Below are positions 1-8,584 of a stretch of DNA of 64,000 nucleotides, piece after piece; within the stretch, counting starts at the first letter, position 1; the number at the start of each line of letters is the position of its first letter. This stretch comes from Hymenobacter artigasi (GTDB taxonomy: Bacteria; Bacteroidota; Bacteroidia; Cytophagales; Hymenobacteraceae): NCBI RefSeq assembly GCF_012275535.1, contig NZ_JAAVTK010000015.1, positions 22,451 to 86,450 of the forward strand, written 5' to 3'. A program made the position numbers and the translations under genes. Under the pieces are notes generated by a model. The model was not told the DNA's origin and ran no database searches. It saw only the letters and a list, made by a program, of their open reading frames with translations.

Positions 1-234
1 CGGCAGGTGCAAAGCGGCGGCGGCCCGGTGCAAACGCTGCTCACCGACACCACCGCCGCCCGCCAGCTGCGCCAGACCATGGGCAGCGTGGCGCAAAGCA
101 CCGCCAAGCTCAACCAAAGCATGACGGCCCTGCAGCACAACTTCCTGCTGCGCGGCTACTTCCGCCGCCAGGCCCGCAAAGCCGCCTGCGAAAAGGCGCG
201 CCGGGCCCGCGACAGCGCCCGCCTCGCTCATTAA
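1..234 (+). CDS. C-terminal fragment of a probable MCE/MlaD-family protein (partial)
   Basis: The reading frame is open from the first base of the window to a TAA at 232-234, so the gene starts outside. The 77 visible residues form an amphipathic helical tail (LLTDTTAARQLRQTMGSV, then KLNQSMTALQHNFLLRGYF) ending in a very basic stretch. Tails of this kind, with repeated helices and an LLRGYFR-type end, are common in Bacteroidota MlaD-like substrate-binding proteins of lipid ABC transporters. The diagnostic MCE domain lies outside the window, so the family call is an inference from the tail alone. Confidence 0.55.
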   Translation, partial: RQVQSGGGPVQTLLTDTTAARQLRQTMGSVAQSTAKLNQSMTALQHNFLLRGYFRRQARKAACEKARRARDSARLAH

Positions 235-331
235 GTAGTCAGTCCTCCGTAATCGGTAGTCAGACCGGAATTAATTGACTGATTATTAAATAGATGAGGT
301 CTGATTGCTGACTACTTATTACGGACTACCT
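233..331. repeat. Intergenic repeat, copy 1 (imperfect hairpin)
   Basis: This stretch of about 95 bases is repeated at 10651-10743 with roughly 85% identity by eye. It begins AAGTAGTCAGTC, contains GTAATCGGTAGTCAGACCGG in the middle and ends CTGATTGCTGACTACTT. The two ends are partly complementary, so it can fold into a long imperfect hairpin. It starts in the stop codon of the first gene and fills the gap before the next one. It resembles a REP- or MITE-like element. Confidence 0.7.
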
Positions 332-349
332 ACCTAACAGAATATTCCT

Positions 350-1150
350 GTGCCTGTACCCCATGACCACCGTGCCGGCTTCGGAGGCAACGCGGGCTTT
401 TCAAACCTACCCCCGGCGCACGGCGCGTCCCCACCCAGCCAGCGGGCCGAGCGGCGCTTTATGGCCGGGCCGGGCACTCGCCGGGGGGAGCTGCGCTTTC
501 TGTGGACGGTGCTGCGCGAGTTTCTGCGCGGGTTTCGGATGCTGCACTTTGTGGGGCCGTGCGTGTCGGTATTCGGCTCGGCGCGGGTCACCGAAGACTC
601 GCCGTTTTATGCCCTGGCCCGGCAGCTGGGCGCCGGCCTGAGCCGGCAGGGCTTCACGGTGCTCACCGGCGGCGGGCCGGGGATTATGGAAGCCGCCAAC
701 CGCGGGGCCCACGACGTGGGCGGGCTTTCGGTGGGCTGCAACATCGTGCTGCCGAAGGAGCAGCATCCCAACCCGTACCTGGACCACTGGCTGGCCTGCC
801 GGCACTTTTTTGTGCGCAAGGTGCTGCTGGTCAAATACTCCTACGCATTCGTAATCATGCCCGGCGGCATTGGCACCCTCGACGAGCTGTTTGAGGCCCT
901 CACGCTGATTCAGACCCGAAAAATCCGCGACTTCCCGGTGGTAGTGGTGGGCCGCGACTATTGGCAGTCGTTGCGCGAGCTGCTCACCCACCTGGAGGCG
1001 CAGGGCATGGTAGCGCCGGCCGATTTGCGGCTGCTCACCTACACCGATTCGGTGGAAGAGGCCCTGGCCCACATCGAGCAGTACGCCGTGGTTAAGTACC
1101 AGCTGGCGGCCCGGCGGCGGCCCCGGCGCTGGTGGTGGCTGGGCGAATAA
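350..1150 (+). CDS. LOG-family protein (TIGR00730 Rossmann-fold nucleotide hydrolase)
   Basis: This is a cytosolic Rossmann-fold protein of the LOG / lysine-decarboxylase-like family. Characterised members hydrolyse nucleoside 5-monophosphates to base and ribose 5-phosphate. The family signature is clear: FGSAR near residue 75, GGGPGIMEAANRGA near 105, and the catalytic PGGIGTLDELFEALTLIQT near 172, followed by RKI. The frame is 266 residues from a GTG at 350; ATG codons at 461 and 539 are later alternatives. The GTG is preferred because the helix just before GPCVSVFGSAR (ELRFLWTVLREFLRGF) is part of longer family members. The biological substrate cannot be read from sequence. Confidence 0.85.
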   Translation: MPVPHDHRAGFGGNAGFSNLPPAHGASPPSQRAERRFMAGPGTRRGELRFLWTVLREFLRGFRMLHFVGPCVSVFGSARVTEDSPFYALARQLGAGLSRQGFTVLTGGGPGIMEAANRGAHDVGGLSVGCNIVLPKEQHPNPYLDHWLACRHFFVRKVLLVKYSYAFVIMPGGIGTLDELFEALTLIQTRKIRDFPVVVVGRDYWQSLRELLTHLEAQGMVAPADLRLLTYTDSVEEALAHIEQYAVVKYQLAARRRPRRWWWLGE

Positions 1151-1189
1151 GCCTTTCGCGCTGCTGGTGGCCGGGGTTTATTCCCGCGC

Positions 1190-1349
1190 TAAAGCAGTTT
1201 TCGGGATTGTGTACAGCTTAGGAGGCCAGCAGGCAGTAGCGCGAACTTTGTCGTTCGCGTCCCCGCGCCGTCAGAGTAGTTCTAACGGCGCGGGGACGCG
1301 AACGACAAAGTTCGCGCTACGTGTACACGAACCTGAAAACTGCTCTAAA
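1190..1349. repeat. Long hairpin element with a 36-bp perfect stem
   Basis: The arms 1236-1271 and 1285-1320 are perfect reverse complements (36 bp) around a 13-base loop. The outer ends read GTAGCGCGAAC on both strands. Outside this core a second, imperfect pair of arms (about 1190-1216 and 1322-1349) shares AGCAGTTTTC and GTGTACA, with about 19 extra bases on the left. The element lies between two convergent genes and overlaps the stop of the right-hand one. A miniature relative with the same GTAGCGCGAA ends lies at 16811-16838, which points to a dispersed repeat family rather than a one-off terminator. Confidence 0.8.
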
Positions 1350-2748
1350 TGCCTTCGAACAGCACTTTACGGTCCAGATAGTCGGGCACCTCCACGTTGG
1401 GCCAGCCGTGGGCTTCGCGCAGGGTTTTCGCCAGAGCCTCGGCGGGCGCGGGTTCGCCGTGCACGATAAAGGTGCGCTTGGGCGGGGCCTGAAACTGGCC
1501 GAGCCAGCGCAGCAGCTCCGAGCGGTCGGCATGGGCCGAGAAGCCTTCGAGCTGCTTGACCTGGCAGCGCACGGGCACCATTTCGCCGAACATTTTGATT
1601 TCCGTTTCGCCGTTTTGCAGGCGGCGCCCCCGGGTGCCCTCGGCCTGGTAGCCCACGAGCAGCAGCGTATCCTGGGGCCGGGTCAGGCGATTGAAGAGGT
1701 GGTGCACGATGCGCCCGCCGGTGCACATGCCGCTGGAGGAGATGATGATGGCCGGCCCGGTTTTCGAGTTCAGCCCCTTCGATTCGCGGGCTTCGGTGAT
1801 GAAGCGCACGCCCGGAAAGTCGAACACGTTGCCGTGTCCGAGGCGGTGGGCAGCCGGGTGGCGCGGGTACAGGTCAGACACGCGAATGCCCATCGGGCTG
1901 TCCACGTACACCGGCACCTGCGGCAGGCGGCCTTCGGCAATGAGCTTTTTGAGGTAATAGAGCAGGGTCTGGGTGCGGCCCACGGCGAAGGCAGCGATGA
2001 GCAGCACGCCGCCCCGGGCCATGGCCTCTGTCACCACCCGTACCAGCTCGGCCTCGGGGTCTTCGATGCGCGCGTCGCGGTCGCCGTAGGTGGACTCCAC
2101 CAGCAGCACGTCGGCCGTGGCTATGGGCGTGGGGTCGAAGAGTACCGGGTTGTCGTAGCGGCCCAGGTCGCCGGAGAACACCAGCTGCTTGCGCTGCTGC
2201 GCGCCCTGCACGGCCAGCTCCACTATGGCCGAGCCGAGGATGTGGCCGGCATCGCGGAAGGTGAGCGTGAGCAGGCCATCGAGCAGGGTAACGGGGGCGT
2301 CATAGGCCACGGTTTCTACCAGCGGCAGCATGTGCTCCACGTCGGTCTGGGTGTAGAGCGGTTCGGCGGGGTGGTGTTTCGAGTAGCCTTTTTTATTGGC
2401 ATAGGCGGCTTCTTCTTTCTGGAGCTTGGCCGAATCTAACAGCATGATGCTGAGCAGGTCGGCGGTGGCCTCGGTGCACAGGATGCGGCCCCGGAAGCCG
2501 TCGCGCACCAGCTTGGGCAGGTAGCCGCTGTGGTCGATGTGGGCGTGAGTGAGGATGACCAGCTCCACATCGGCCACCGGGAGCGGCAGGGGCTCGCGGT
2601 TGCGCAGGCGTAGCTCCTTTAGGCCCTGAAACAGGCCGCAGTCCACCATCACCTGGTGGGGCCGGCTGGCATGGTCGTCGAGCGTGAGCAGGTATTTGGA
2701 GCCGGTGACGCAGTGCGCGGCCCCCAGAAATTGCAGGTTAACATCCAT
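1345..2748 (-). CDS. MBL-fold exonuclease with beta-CASP / RNA-specificity domain
   Basis: This 467-residue protein belongs to the Ysh1/CPSF73-like metallo-beta-lactamase group, cytosolic zinc-dependent RNases. The N-terminal MBL domain shows THAHIDHSGYLPKL (zinc motif 2), followed by GHILGSAIVEL and SGDLGRY. The beta-CASP insert has ESTYGDR and AFAVGRTQTLLYYL. The C-terminal part has SSSGMCTGGRI, EGTRGRRL and GFSAHADRSELLRWL, which are the RNA-specificity motifs. The start at 2748 (MDVNLQFLGAA) was chosen because upstream codons add unrelated sequence. In other bacteria such genes often sit with universal stress proteins and P-type ATPases, as here. Confidence 0.9.
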   Translation of the reverse strand: MDVNLQFLGAAHCVTGSKYLLTLDDHASRPHQVMVDCGLFQGLKELRLRNREPLPLPVADVELVILTHAHIDHSGYLPKLVRDGFRGRILCTEATADLLSIMLLDSAKLQKEEAAYANKKGYSKHHPAEPLYTQTDVEHMLPLVETVAYDAPVTLLDGLLTLTFRDAGHILGSAIVELAVQGAQQRKQLVFSGDLGRYDNPVLFDPTPIATADVLLVESTYGDRDARIEDPEAELVRVVTEAMARGGVLLIAAFAVGRTQTLLYYLKKLIAEGRLPQVPVYVDSPMGIRVSDLYPRHPAAHRLGHGNVFDFPGVRFITEARESKGLNSKTGPAIIISSSGMCTGGRIVHHLFNRLTRPQDTLLLVGYQAEGTRGRRLQNGETEIKMFGEMVPVRCQVKQLEGFSAHADRSELLRWLGQFQAPPKRTFIVHGEPAPAEALAKTLREAHGWPNVEVPDYLDRKVLFEGI

Positions 2749-2906
2749 ATAATCAGCAATTAAATGGACTAAGCAAAGTCCGTTACAAGCGTACGACACC
2801 CCCTGCCAGGTGCCTGTGAAAGTTGGATGGCGGCGCAAACTGGAAAACGGCTTGATTCGCTCCGAATAATTCAGGAAGGGCGGCAGGCCCTGCCGGCACA
2901 GATTAC

Positions 2907-3272
2907 TTATCCCCCGGCCTCGGCCAGCTTGCTTAGCAGCAAGGCGGCCATGGGGGCACCTTCGGGCAGGCCCTGCTGCCGCCAAAGCTCCGCGCCGTCG
3001 CGCAGCAGGACGAAGGCGGGCACGCCCCGGCCATCGAAGGCGTGCACCACGGCAGGGTGGCTGCCTTCGTCTACTTTCAGCACGTGAATAGCGGTGCCGA
3101 GCTGGAGCTGCAAGCCTTTCAGCAGCTGATTGGTGGTGGTGCGGGCGAGTGGGCTTTCCTGCCGGTTGCCGGGGCCCACGGTGGGCAGCATCACGAGCAG
3201 CATGGCCGCGTGGGCGGGCAGAAACGGAACAATAGCAGAAGAGAACATAGGCCAGGGAAAAGTAAGCTGCAC
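2907..3272 (-). CDS. Thioredoxin-like fold protein lacking the CxxC motif
   Basis: The protein is 121 residues from the ATG at 3272; the ATG at 3248 (MFSSAIVPFL) is also possible. The segment IHVLKVDEGSHPAVVHAFDG followed by RGVPAFVLLRDG and LWRQQGLPEG matches the second half of a thioredoxin fold, including the cis-Pro loop (GVPAF). There is no CxxC pair: the expected position holds no cysteine, so ordinary dithiol chemistry is not possible. It is transcribed away from the histidine kinase gene. Family assignment is by pattern only. Confidence 0.7.
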   Translation of the reverse strand: MQLTFPWPMFSSAIVPFLPAHAAMLLVMLPTVGPGNRQESPLARTTTNQLLKGLQLQLGTAIHVLKVDEGSHPAVVHAFDGRGVPAFVLLRDGAELWRQQGLPEGAPMAALLLSKLAEAGG

Positions 3273-3441
3273 CGTGACAGACCGTAAGCGCTACAGAATA
3301 AGTAGCCGCAAAATTACCCGAGGCTTCCGCTGGGCCGTATGATGGATATCAGGGAGCCGTGGTGACGTTTGTCAAGCCCGGTAGCATAAGCCCGCGCGTA
3401 CCTGCCGCCCCCCGGGCCTCCGCGCGGCTCATTTTGTCATT

Positions 3442-5052
3442 ATGCCCATGCTTCCAGGTGCCTACACGGACGTGGTGGCCGAGCTACTATATACCCATTC
3501 TGAGGAAATGGCCGGCATTTACGACCTGGACCTGCGCTGGTTCACGCACGTAAACCCGGCCGGCGTGCACCTGCTCGGCTACCCTTCGGAGGAAGCCCTG
3601 CTCACCGACCCCAACCACTCGCTGCGCACGCCGCCCTGGACGCCCGAGCAGTGGCTGCGCCTGTGCGAAATTACCCGCCGCGAGGGCCACCACGAGCTCG
3701 AAGCCGACATTCGGCGCCACGTCGGCGCGCCGTTTCGGGCCTACGTCAAGCTAACGTATTTCGAGCTCAACGGCCGGTCCCTGTTTCTGGTCAACCTCAC
3801 CGAGCACAGCCGCTTGCAGCAGGCCGAGCGCGCCCTGGCCCACAGCGTGCGCCGTTTCGAGGCCGTGTTTACCAACGCCACACTGGGCATCATCGTCTGC
3901 GACCGGCCGGGCCGCATGGTGTCCGTCAATGCGCGGGCCGGGCAGCTGTTCGGCTACTCCCCGGCCGAGCTGCTGGGCCAGCAGATTGAAATGCTGGTGC
4001 CCGATGCCGCCAGCCGGCACCACGCGCAGCTGCGCGAATCCTACAATGCCGACCCGCAGGTGCGAAACATGGGCCACGACCGCCCGCTGGCCGGCCAGCG
4101 CCGCGACGGCTCCACTTTTCCCGTCGAGGCCAGCCTGAGCTACTTTTATCTCGACGAGGAGCTTTACGTGGTGGCCTACATCCTGGACCTGACCGCCAAG
4201 CAGGCCGCCGAGCAGGAGCTGCGCACCCAGCACCAGCGCGTGGCCCGCCTCAACGCCGAGCTGGAGCAAAAGGTCATCGACCGCACCAACGCCCTGATGG
4301 TCACGCTGGAGCAGCTGGAAAAGCGCGGCGACGAGCTGGCCCTGGCCCTGCAGGCCGAGCAGGAGTTGGGCGAGCTGAAATCGCGCTTCGTAAGCATGGC
4401 TTCGCACGAGTTCCGCACGCCCCTCACCGCCGTGCTCACCTCCGCCGATTTGATTGCCGAGTTTCCCGGCGGCCACCAGCAGGCCCAGCGGCTGAAGTAC
4501 GTGGCCCACATCCGTACCTCGGTGCAGCATCTGAACACCATTCTGGAAGAATTCCTGTCGGTGGGCCGCATCGAGGAAGGCAAAATTGAGGCCCACCCCG
4601 GCAACCTGAACCTGACCAGCCTGGTGCGCGACACGGTGGCCGATGTGCAGGGCCTGCTCAAAACCGGCCAAACCATCGACTGGCAGGTGCATTGCCCCAT
4701 TCCGGTGCGCCTGGATGCCTCGCTGCTGCGCAAAATCCTGATGAACCTGCTCTCCAATTCCCTCAAGTACTCGGCCGAAAACTCGGTTATTACCGTGCGG
4801 GCCAGCTGCCAGCCCCGGGAGCTGACGATAACCGTGCAGGACCAGGGCGTGGGCATTTCGACGGAAGACCAGGCGCACCTGTTCGAGCAGTTTTTCCGGG
4901 CTCCCAACGTCGTGGGCGTGCCCGGCACCGGCCTGGGGCTCTACATCATTGCCAAATACCTGGAGCTGATGGGCGGCACCATCGACCTGCACAGCGTCCT
5001 CGACGAGGGCACGTTGGTCACCATCAGGCTGCCCCTCTCCACGCCCGATTAG
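3442..5052 (+). CDS. Two-PAS sensor histidine kinase
   Basis: This 536-residue kinase has no convincing membrane segment and is probably cytosolic. An N-terminal PAS-like domain (residues about 10-125) is followed by a second PAS (about 135-255, with GRMVSVNARAGQLFGYSPAE), a coiled linker, the dimerisation domain with phospho-acceptor His in MASHEFRTPLTAVL, and an ATPase domain with N box NLLSNSLKYS, G1 box DQGVGIS and G2 box GTGLGLYI. The receiver-Crp gene begins 65 bases downstream, so the two probably form one signalling unit. PAS domains often sense redox state, oxygen or light, but no cofactor residues can be assigned here. Confidence 0.93.
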   Translation: MPMLPGAYTDVVAELLYTHSEEMAGIYDLDLRWFTHVNPAGVHLLGYPSEEALLTDPNHSLRTPPWTPEQWLRLCEITRREGHHELEADIRRHVGAPFRAYVKLTYFELNGRSLFLVNLTEHSRLQQAERALAHSVRRFEAVFTNATLGIIVCDRPGRMVSVNARAGQLFGYSPAELLGQQIEMLVPDAASRHHAQLRESYNADPQVRNMGHDRPLAGQRRDGSTFPVEASLSYFYLDEELYVVAYILDLTAKQAAEQELRTQHQRVARLNAELEQKVIDRTNALMVTLEQLEKRGDELALALQAEQELGELKSRFVSMASHEFRTPLTAVLTSADLIAEFPGGHQQAQRLKYVAHIRTSVQHLNTILEEFLSVGRIEEGKIEAHPGNLNLTSLVRDTVADVQGLLKTGQTIDWQVHCPIPVRLDASLLRKILMNLLSNSLKYSAENSVITVRASCQPRELTITVQDQGVGISTEDQAHLFEQFFRAPNVVGVPGTGLGLYIIAKYLELMGGTIDLHSVLDEGTLVTIRLPLSTPD

Positions 5053-5117
5053 GGGCGGTGAGGCCACCCGTTGAACAAGCCCCAGAACCCTCCCTTCCAC
5101 CCTTAACCTCCCCTGTC

Positions 5118-6176
5118 ATGCCCACCATTCTGCTCATTGAAGACCATCAAATCATCCGGGAAAACACGGCGCAGCTACTGGAGCTGGCCGGCTACACCAT
5201 GCAAACGGCCGAAAACGGGGAAGCGGGCGTGCAGCTGGCCCTGAGTGCCCGGCCCGACCTGGTTATCTGCGACATCATGATGCCTGTGCTCGACGGCTAC
5301 GGGGTGCTCCAGATTTTCAACCAGCACCCGCAGCTCACGGGCATCCCGTTCATCTTTCTCACCGCCAAAACCGACCGGGCCGACCGCCGGCGCGGCATGG
5401 CCCTGGGGGCCGACGACTACCTGAGCAAGCCCTTCGAAAAAGCCGATTTGCTGAGTGCCGTGAGCGGGCGGCTCAGCCGCTTTCAGCACCTGAAGCCGGA
5501 ACCAAACCCCGACGGGGAGCGCCTGCACCGGTTTCTGGACGAGGCGCAGCAGGCCGGCGACCTGGCCAGCCTCTCGCTGGACCGCAAAGCCCACCTGATT
5601 CGCAAGAAACAGGATATTTACCTCGAAGGCGACGAAGCTATCCGGCTCTACTACGTGCAGAGCGGCCGGGTGAAAACCGTGAAAACCACCGATACCGGCA
5701 AGGAGTTGATTGTGGGCCTCTACGGCCCCGGCGAGTTCTTCGGCTACCTGCCGCTGCTGCAGCACACGCCCCACTGCGACTCGGCCATTGCCGTGGACGA
5801 GGCCGAGCTGCTCTACATTCCGAAGGATGATTTCATGGCGTTGCTGCTGCGCAACCCCGACGTGGGCCAGCAGTTTGTGCGCCTGCTGGCCGGCCAGGTG
5901 AGCGGGCAGGCCGAGCAGCTGCTGGCCCTGGCCTACAGCTCCATCCGCCGGCGCGTGGCCGATACGCTGGTGCAGCTGCACCAGCAGCAGGCCAGCACCG
6001 ATGTCGCCGACGTGGGCATCCAGCTCACCCGCGACGACATGGCCGCCATGGTGGGCACCGCCCCGGAGTCGCTGAGCCGCACCCTCAACGAATTCAAGCA
6101 CGACGGCCTGATTGCGCTCACTCCCAACACCATCCGGGTGCTGGAACCCGAAAAGCTGCGCCGGGCGCATTGGTAG
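5118..6176 (+). CDS. Response regulator receiver fused to Crp/Fnr-type regulator
   Basis: This 352-residue transcription factor combines three parts. Residues 1-120 form a receiver domain with acidic pocket EDH near 8, phospho-acceptor Asp52 in CDIMMPVLDG and Lys in LSKPFE. Residues about 150-270 form a cyclic-nucleotide-binding-like barrel (IYLEGDEAIRLYYVQSGRVK, GPGEFFGYLPLL). The rest is a Crp winged helix with recognition helix DDMAAMVGTAPESLSRTLNE. There is no Fnr-type cysteine cluster. It follows the histidine kinase, the likely phosphate donor. A long palindrome just downstream and elsewhere in the island is a candidate target. Confidence 0.92.
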   Translation: MPTILLIEDHQIIRENTAQLLELAGYTMQTAENGEAGVQLALSARPDLVICDIMMPVLDGYGVLQIFNQHPQLTGIPFIFLTAKTDRADRRRGMALGADDYLSKPFEKADLLSAVSGRLSRFQHLKPEPNPDGERLHRFLDEAQQAGDLASLSLDRKAHLIRKKQDIYLEGDEAIRLYYVQSGRVKTVKTTDTGKELIVGLYGPGEFFGYLPLLQHTPHCDSAIAVDEAELLYIPKDDFMALLLRNPDVGQQFVRLLAGQVSGQAEQLLALAYSSIRRRVADTLVQLHQQQASTDVADVGIQLTRDDMAAMVGTAPESLSRTLNEFKHDGLIALTPNTIRVLEPEKLRRAHW

Positions 6177-6216
6177 GCCACGGCACCGCGCGGCGGGGGG
6201 GCAGCTCACGCTTTCG

Positions 6217-6250
6217 TTAACAAAGCTCATCCTTGGGGATGAGCTTTTGC
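6217..6250. promoter_or_regulatory. Long palindrome, site 1 of 3 (candidate operator)
   Basis: The site starts TTAACAAAGCTCATCC and is mirrored by GGATGAGCTTTT after a short centre; the core arms 6222-6232 and 6237-6247 are perfectly complementary. It lies about 100 bases upstream of the small gene at 6351 and just after the receiver-Crp gene. The same pattern, close to TTRACRAAGCTYATCC, recurs at 9080-9116 and in reverse at 14596-14629, each time in a promoter region. A terminator role is possible for this copy alone but does not explain the others. Confidence 0.6.
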
Positions 6251-6350
6251 ATTTCCGGGGCCTGGTGGGGCCGGTACTTTTGATACAGCCAGCCCCGGAG
6301 CAATCTGGGCGGTGTCAACTGAGTTTCATTCTTTTTAAACCCCCTCCACC

Positions 6351-6614
6351 ATGTCGAAGCCCCCCATCAATCCCGATAGCAAACAACCCGTGCTGCCCCG
6401 CTCGACTACGCGCAGCGCCAAAGGCATTCCGGCCGGCGAGGGCCTCTCGAAAGCCAGCGTGAAAACCATTCCTGACCTGGAGGAGCTGGCCGATACGCTG
6501 GACCTGAGCCAGGAGTACACCGACGGCCCCGACGAGCCCGGTGCCAACGCCCCCCTGAGCCACCCCAACCGCAACCTCGACAAGCCCGACAACGACCACC
6601 AGCCCTATGCCTAA
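6351..6614 (+). CDS. Small hydrophilic hypothetical protein
   Basis: This 87-residue protein is rich in Pro, Asp, Asn and Ser and has no hydrophobic stretch; it is probably disordered and cytosolic. A short helical part (ISO-like pattern SVKTIPDLEELADTLDLSQ) lies in the middle. I recognise no family. It follows the candidate operator by about 100 bases, and a second hydrophilic gene follows 55 bases later, so the two may be co-transcribed as stress-related proteins. The function is unknown. Confidence 0.65.
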   Translation: MSKPPINPDSKQPVLPRSTTRSAKGIPAGEGLSKASVKTIPDLEELADTLDLSQEYTDGPDEPGANAPLSHPNRNLDKPDNDHQPYA

Positions 6615-6669
6615 GCCCGTTTCGGGCAGGGTCCCGCAATTCCCATTCTCACCATTTCCTTTTTCAATC

Positions 6670-7068
6670 ATGGCTACTAAAGTGAAGAACGAACACCACC
6701 GGACGCAGGCCCAGGTGGCCAACGACGGCAGCGATGCCCCCACCGACGCAAACGTGCACGGCGCGGGCGTGCAGCAGCAAGGCGCGCACAAACTGACCAA
6801 AACGGCGAGCAGCGAAGGCCACCACGGCGGCAACCACGGCAACGACGTGAACGACGATGGCCAGCCGGCCTACACCGCCAAGGGCAGCAGCAACAAAGGC
6901 TCCCAGCTCAGCGCCGAGCAGCGCAATAGCGGCGGCGGCTCCGACCAGGAGCGGAAGAACCAAGCCAAGAACACCACGGCCTACAACACCGATAACACCG
7001 TGGGCAATGCTTCCCCCAGCTCAGCCAACGACGGCGGCAAAATCGGCGATGCCGACAACCCGATATAA
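6670..7068 (+). CDS. Low-complexity hydrophilic protein, stress type
   Basis: The protein is 132 residues from ATG 6670 (MATKVKNEHH). It is dominated by Asn, Gly, Ser, Asp, Gln and His, with almost no aliphatic residues and no cysteine. The composition resembles hydrophilins and plant-LEA-like desiccation proteins, but no defined repeat motif is visible, so that comparison is only compositional. Earlier in-frame codons exist, but the stretch before this ATG (FPFSPFPFS) looks like untranslated DNA. A strong intrinsic terminator follows at 7093. Confidence 0.6.
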   Translation: MATKVKNEHHRTQAQVANDGSDAPTDANVHGAGVQQQGAHKLTKTASSEGHHGGNHGNDVNDDGQPAYTAKGSSNKGSQLSAEQRNSGGGSDQERKNQAKNTTAYNTDNTVGNASPSSANDGGKIGDADNPI

Positions 7069-7092
7069 CCGGCCGCCCCGCAGCGCAGCAAA

Positions 7093-7126
7093 AGGCTCCT
7101 CAGCAACTGCTGAGGAGCCTTTTTTT
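7093..7126 (+). terminator. Intrinsic terminator after the two small hydrophilic genes
   Basis: Arms AGGCTCCTCAGCA (7093-7105) and TGCTGAGGAGCCT (7108-7120) are perfect complements, followed by a run of seven T. Four A precede the left arm, so it can also act in the opposite direction. Confidence 0.85.
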
Positions 7127-7413
7127 GTGTATTGTCGTAACTGGGTTGGCTTATCAGGCCGGACCGGGCTCGAAAGGAATGATTATGGAATCAGCACGTA
7201 ATCAGGCAGTAACCAGCGCAAAGAGTGGGAAGGCACGAAGCAGGACTACGGAAACCTACGGGCCGCACCTGACGAGCGGCCAGGCAATGCAAGATGCTGC
7301 GGGCCCCGGCCAAAACGCAATCCGGCCGGCTGCCATGGGCCCCAGCCGGGCACAGCCAACGTGCATTTACCCGTGTTCCCGAGCCTGCAGACGCGGGCGG
7401 GATGCCGGGCTGG
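7127..7413. other. Intergenic stretch without a convincing gene
   Basis: Short open frames run through this stretch, but none shows a recognisable domain, and their composition looks like translated noncoding DNA. It separates a rightward terminator from the end of the leftward cheB-like gene. I see no clear promoter or repeat. Confidence 0.5.
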
Positions 7414-8493
7414 TCAGGAAACGGGCAGCTTGTTTTGGCGGAACTGCAGGTCCCCGCTCAGGGCTTCCTGCGTGAGGATGGATTGGTGCACGATGCGGGC
7501 CTGCAGGCCGGTTTCATCGGCTTTGCGAAAAAACAGCTCGGCAACATCGGTTTGTTGATTTTTGGTGAAGTGCATGCCCAGGTTGTGGAGCAGCATCTTG
7601 GTTTCTTCGAGCCCGCGCATGGACTGGTAGAGCAGGCTTTCGACCGAGGAAGTGACTTCGCTGAGCAGGGAGCTGACCGTGTAGGCGTGGCCCGTGTGGC
7701 AACGGTACCGAATCAGGTTGCCTTCGATGAGCTGGGTGAGCGCCCCGTGGCATTCGGGGCAGGTGAAGGGCGTGAGCAGCCCTTTCTCGATGATGCCCAG
7801 CTCGAAGCCCCCGCCCTGCTTGGCAATGGTGAGCTCGATTTTGAGCAGGTCGAGCTGCTCGGCGGGCAGGTGCGGCCGGGCGGGCGCCGGCTCCTGCGTC
7901 AGCCGCACCAGCAAGGCCCCCAGCTCGGCCAGGGGAACCACATAATCGGCTTCGACGAACTGGAGCGCATTGGTGGGCATGGCCGGCTGCTCGGCATCGT
8001 AGGGGTCCTGCACAATGGCTACCCCGCCCATGCGCTGAACGCTCCACAGGCCGGAGGTGCCATCGTCGAGATAGCCCGTGAGCACCACTCCAATCACGCG
8101 GGGCCCAAACGTGTAGGCCGCCGAGCGAAATAATGCGTCGATGGACGGCCGGAAGCGGTTTTCCTTCGGTCCGCGCGTCACCAGCACCTTGTCGTCTTCG
8201 AGCAGCAGGTGGTGGTCGGGCGGAGCCACGTACATGACGCCAAGCTCCACGGTTTCGCCATTCCGGGGGTGCCGGGCCTTCAAAGCCGACACGGAGCTGA
8301 GCAGCTGGGGCAGAATACTCGGCGAATCCGGGGCTACGTGCTGCACGATGAAAATGGGGGCCGGAAAGTCGGCCGGCAGGACTTTGGCCAGCGCCAGCAA
8401 AGCGGTGACGCCGCCAGCCGAAGCGCCGATGACCACAATGTCCCGGAAATGTGGCCGGGGTTTGCGGCGAATAGCAGTGTTTGTGGGCTTCAT
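7414..8493 (-). CDS. Stand-alone CheB-type methylesterase with zinc-ribbon tail
   Basis: This 359-residue protein carries a CheB catalytic domain without the usual N-terminal receiver. The triad is visible: Ser25 in GASAGG, His52 in IVQHVAPDS and Asp in GYLDDGTSGLW. The middle has VYVAPPDHHLLLEDDKV. A C-terminal extension contains CPECHG and a later CHTGHAY, suggesting a zinc ribbon, then a helical region. No chemotaxis receptor or cheR lies nearby, so a non-chemotactic role is likely; in Hymenobacter-like genomes such CheB genes often sit with stress genes. The start at 8493 (MKPTNTAIRRK) fits the usual spacing before the Ser motif. Confidence 0.9.
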   Translation of the reverse strand: MKPTNTAIRRKPRPHFRDIVVIGASAGGVTALLALAKVLPADFPAPIFIVQHVAPDSPSILPQLLSSVSALKARHPRNGETVELGVMYVAPPDHHLLLEDDKVLVTRGPKENRFRPSIDALFRSAAYTFGPRVIGVVLTGYLDDGTSGLWSVQRMGGVAIVQDPYDAEQPAMPTNALQFVEADYVVPLAELGALLVRLTQEPAPARPHLPAEQLDLLKIELTIAKQGGGFELGIIEKGLLTPFTCPECHGALTQLIEGNLIRYRCHTGHAYTVSSLLSEVTSSVESLLYQSMRGLEETKMLLHNLGMHFTKNQQTDVAELFFRKADETGLQARIVHQSILTQEALSGDLQFRQNKLPVS

Positions 8494-8584
8494 TGAGTAG
8501 TATGGATGCCAGGAGGAGGATTCAGTACAAGAGTACGCGCAATACCGCGTTCGAAGCCGAGACCGCCACGCCGCCGCGCCCGTT

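Noticed and set aside
7125..7475. 116-residue rightward frame after the terminator
   Set aside because: It begins inside the terminator, runs antisense into the cheB-like gene and has no recognisable pattern.
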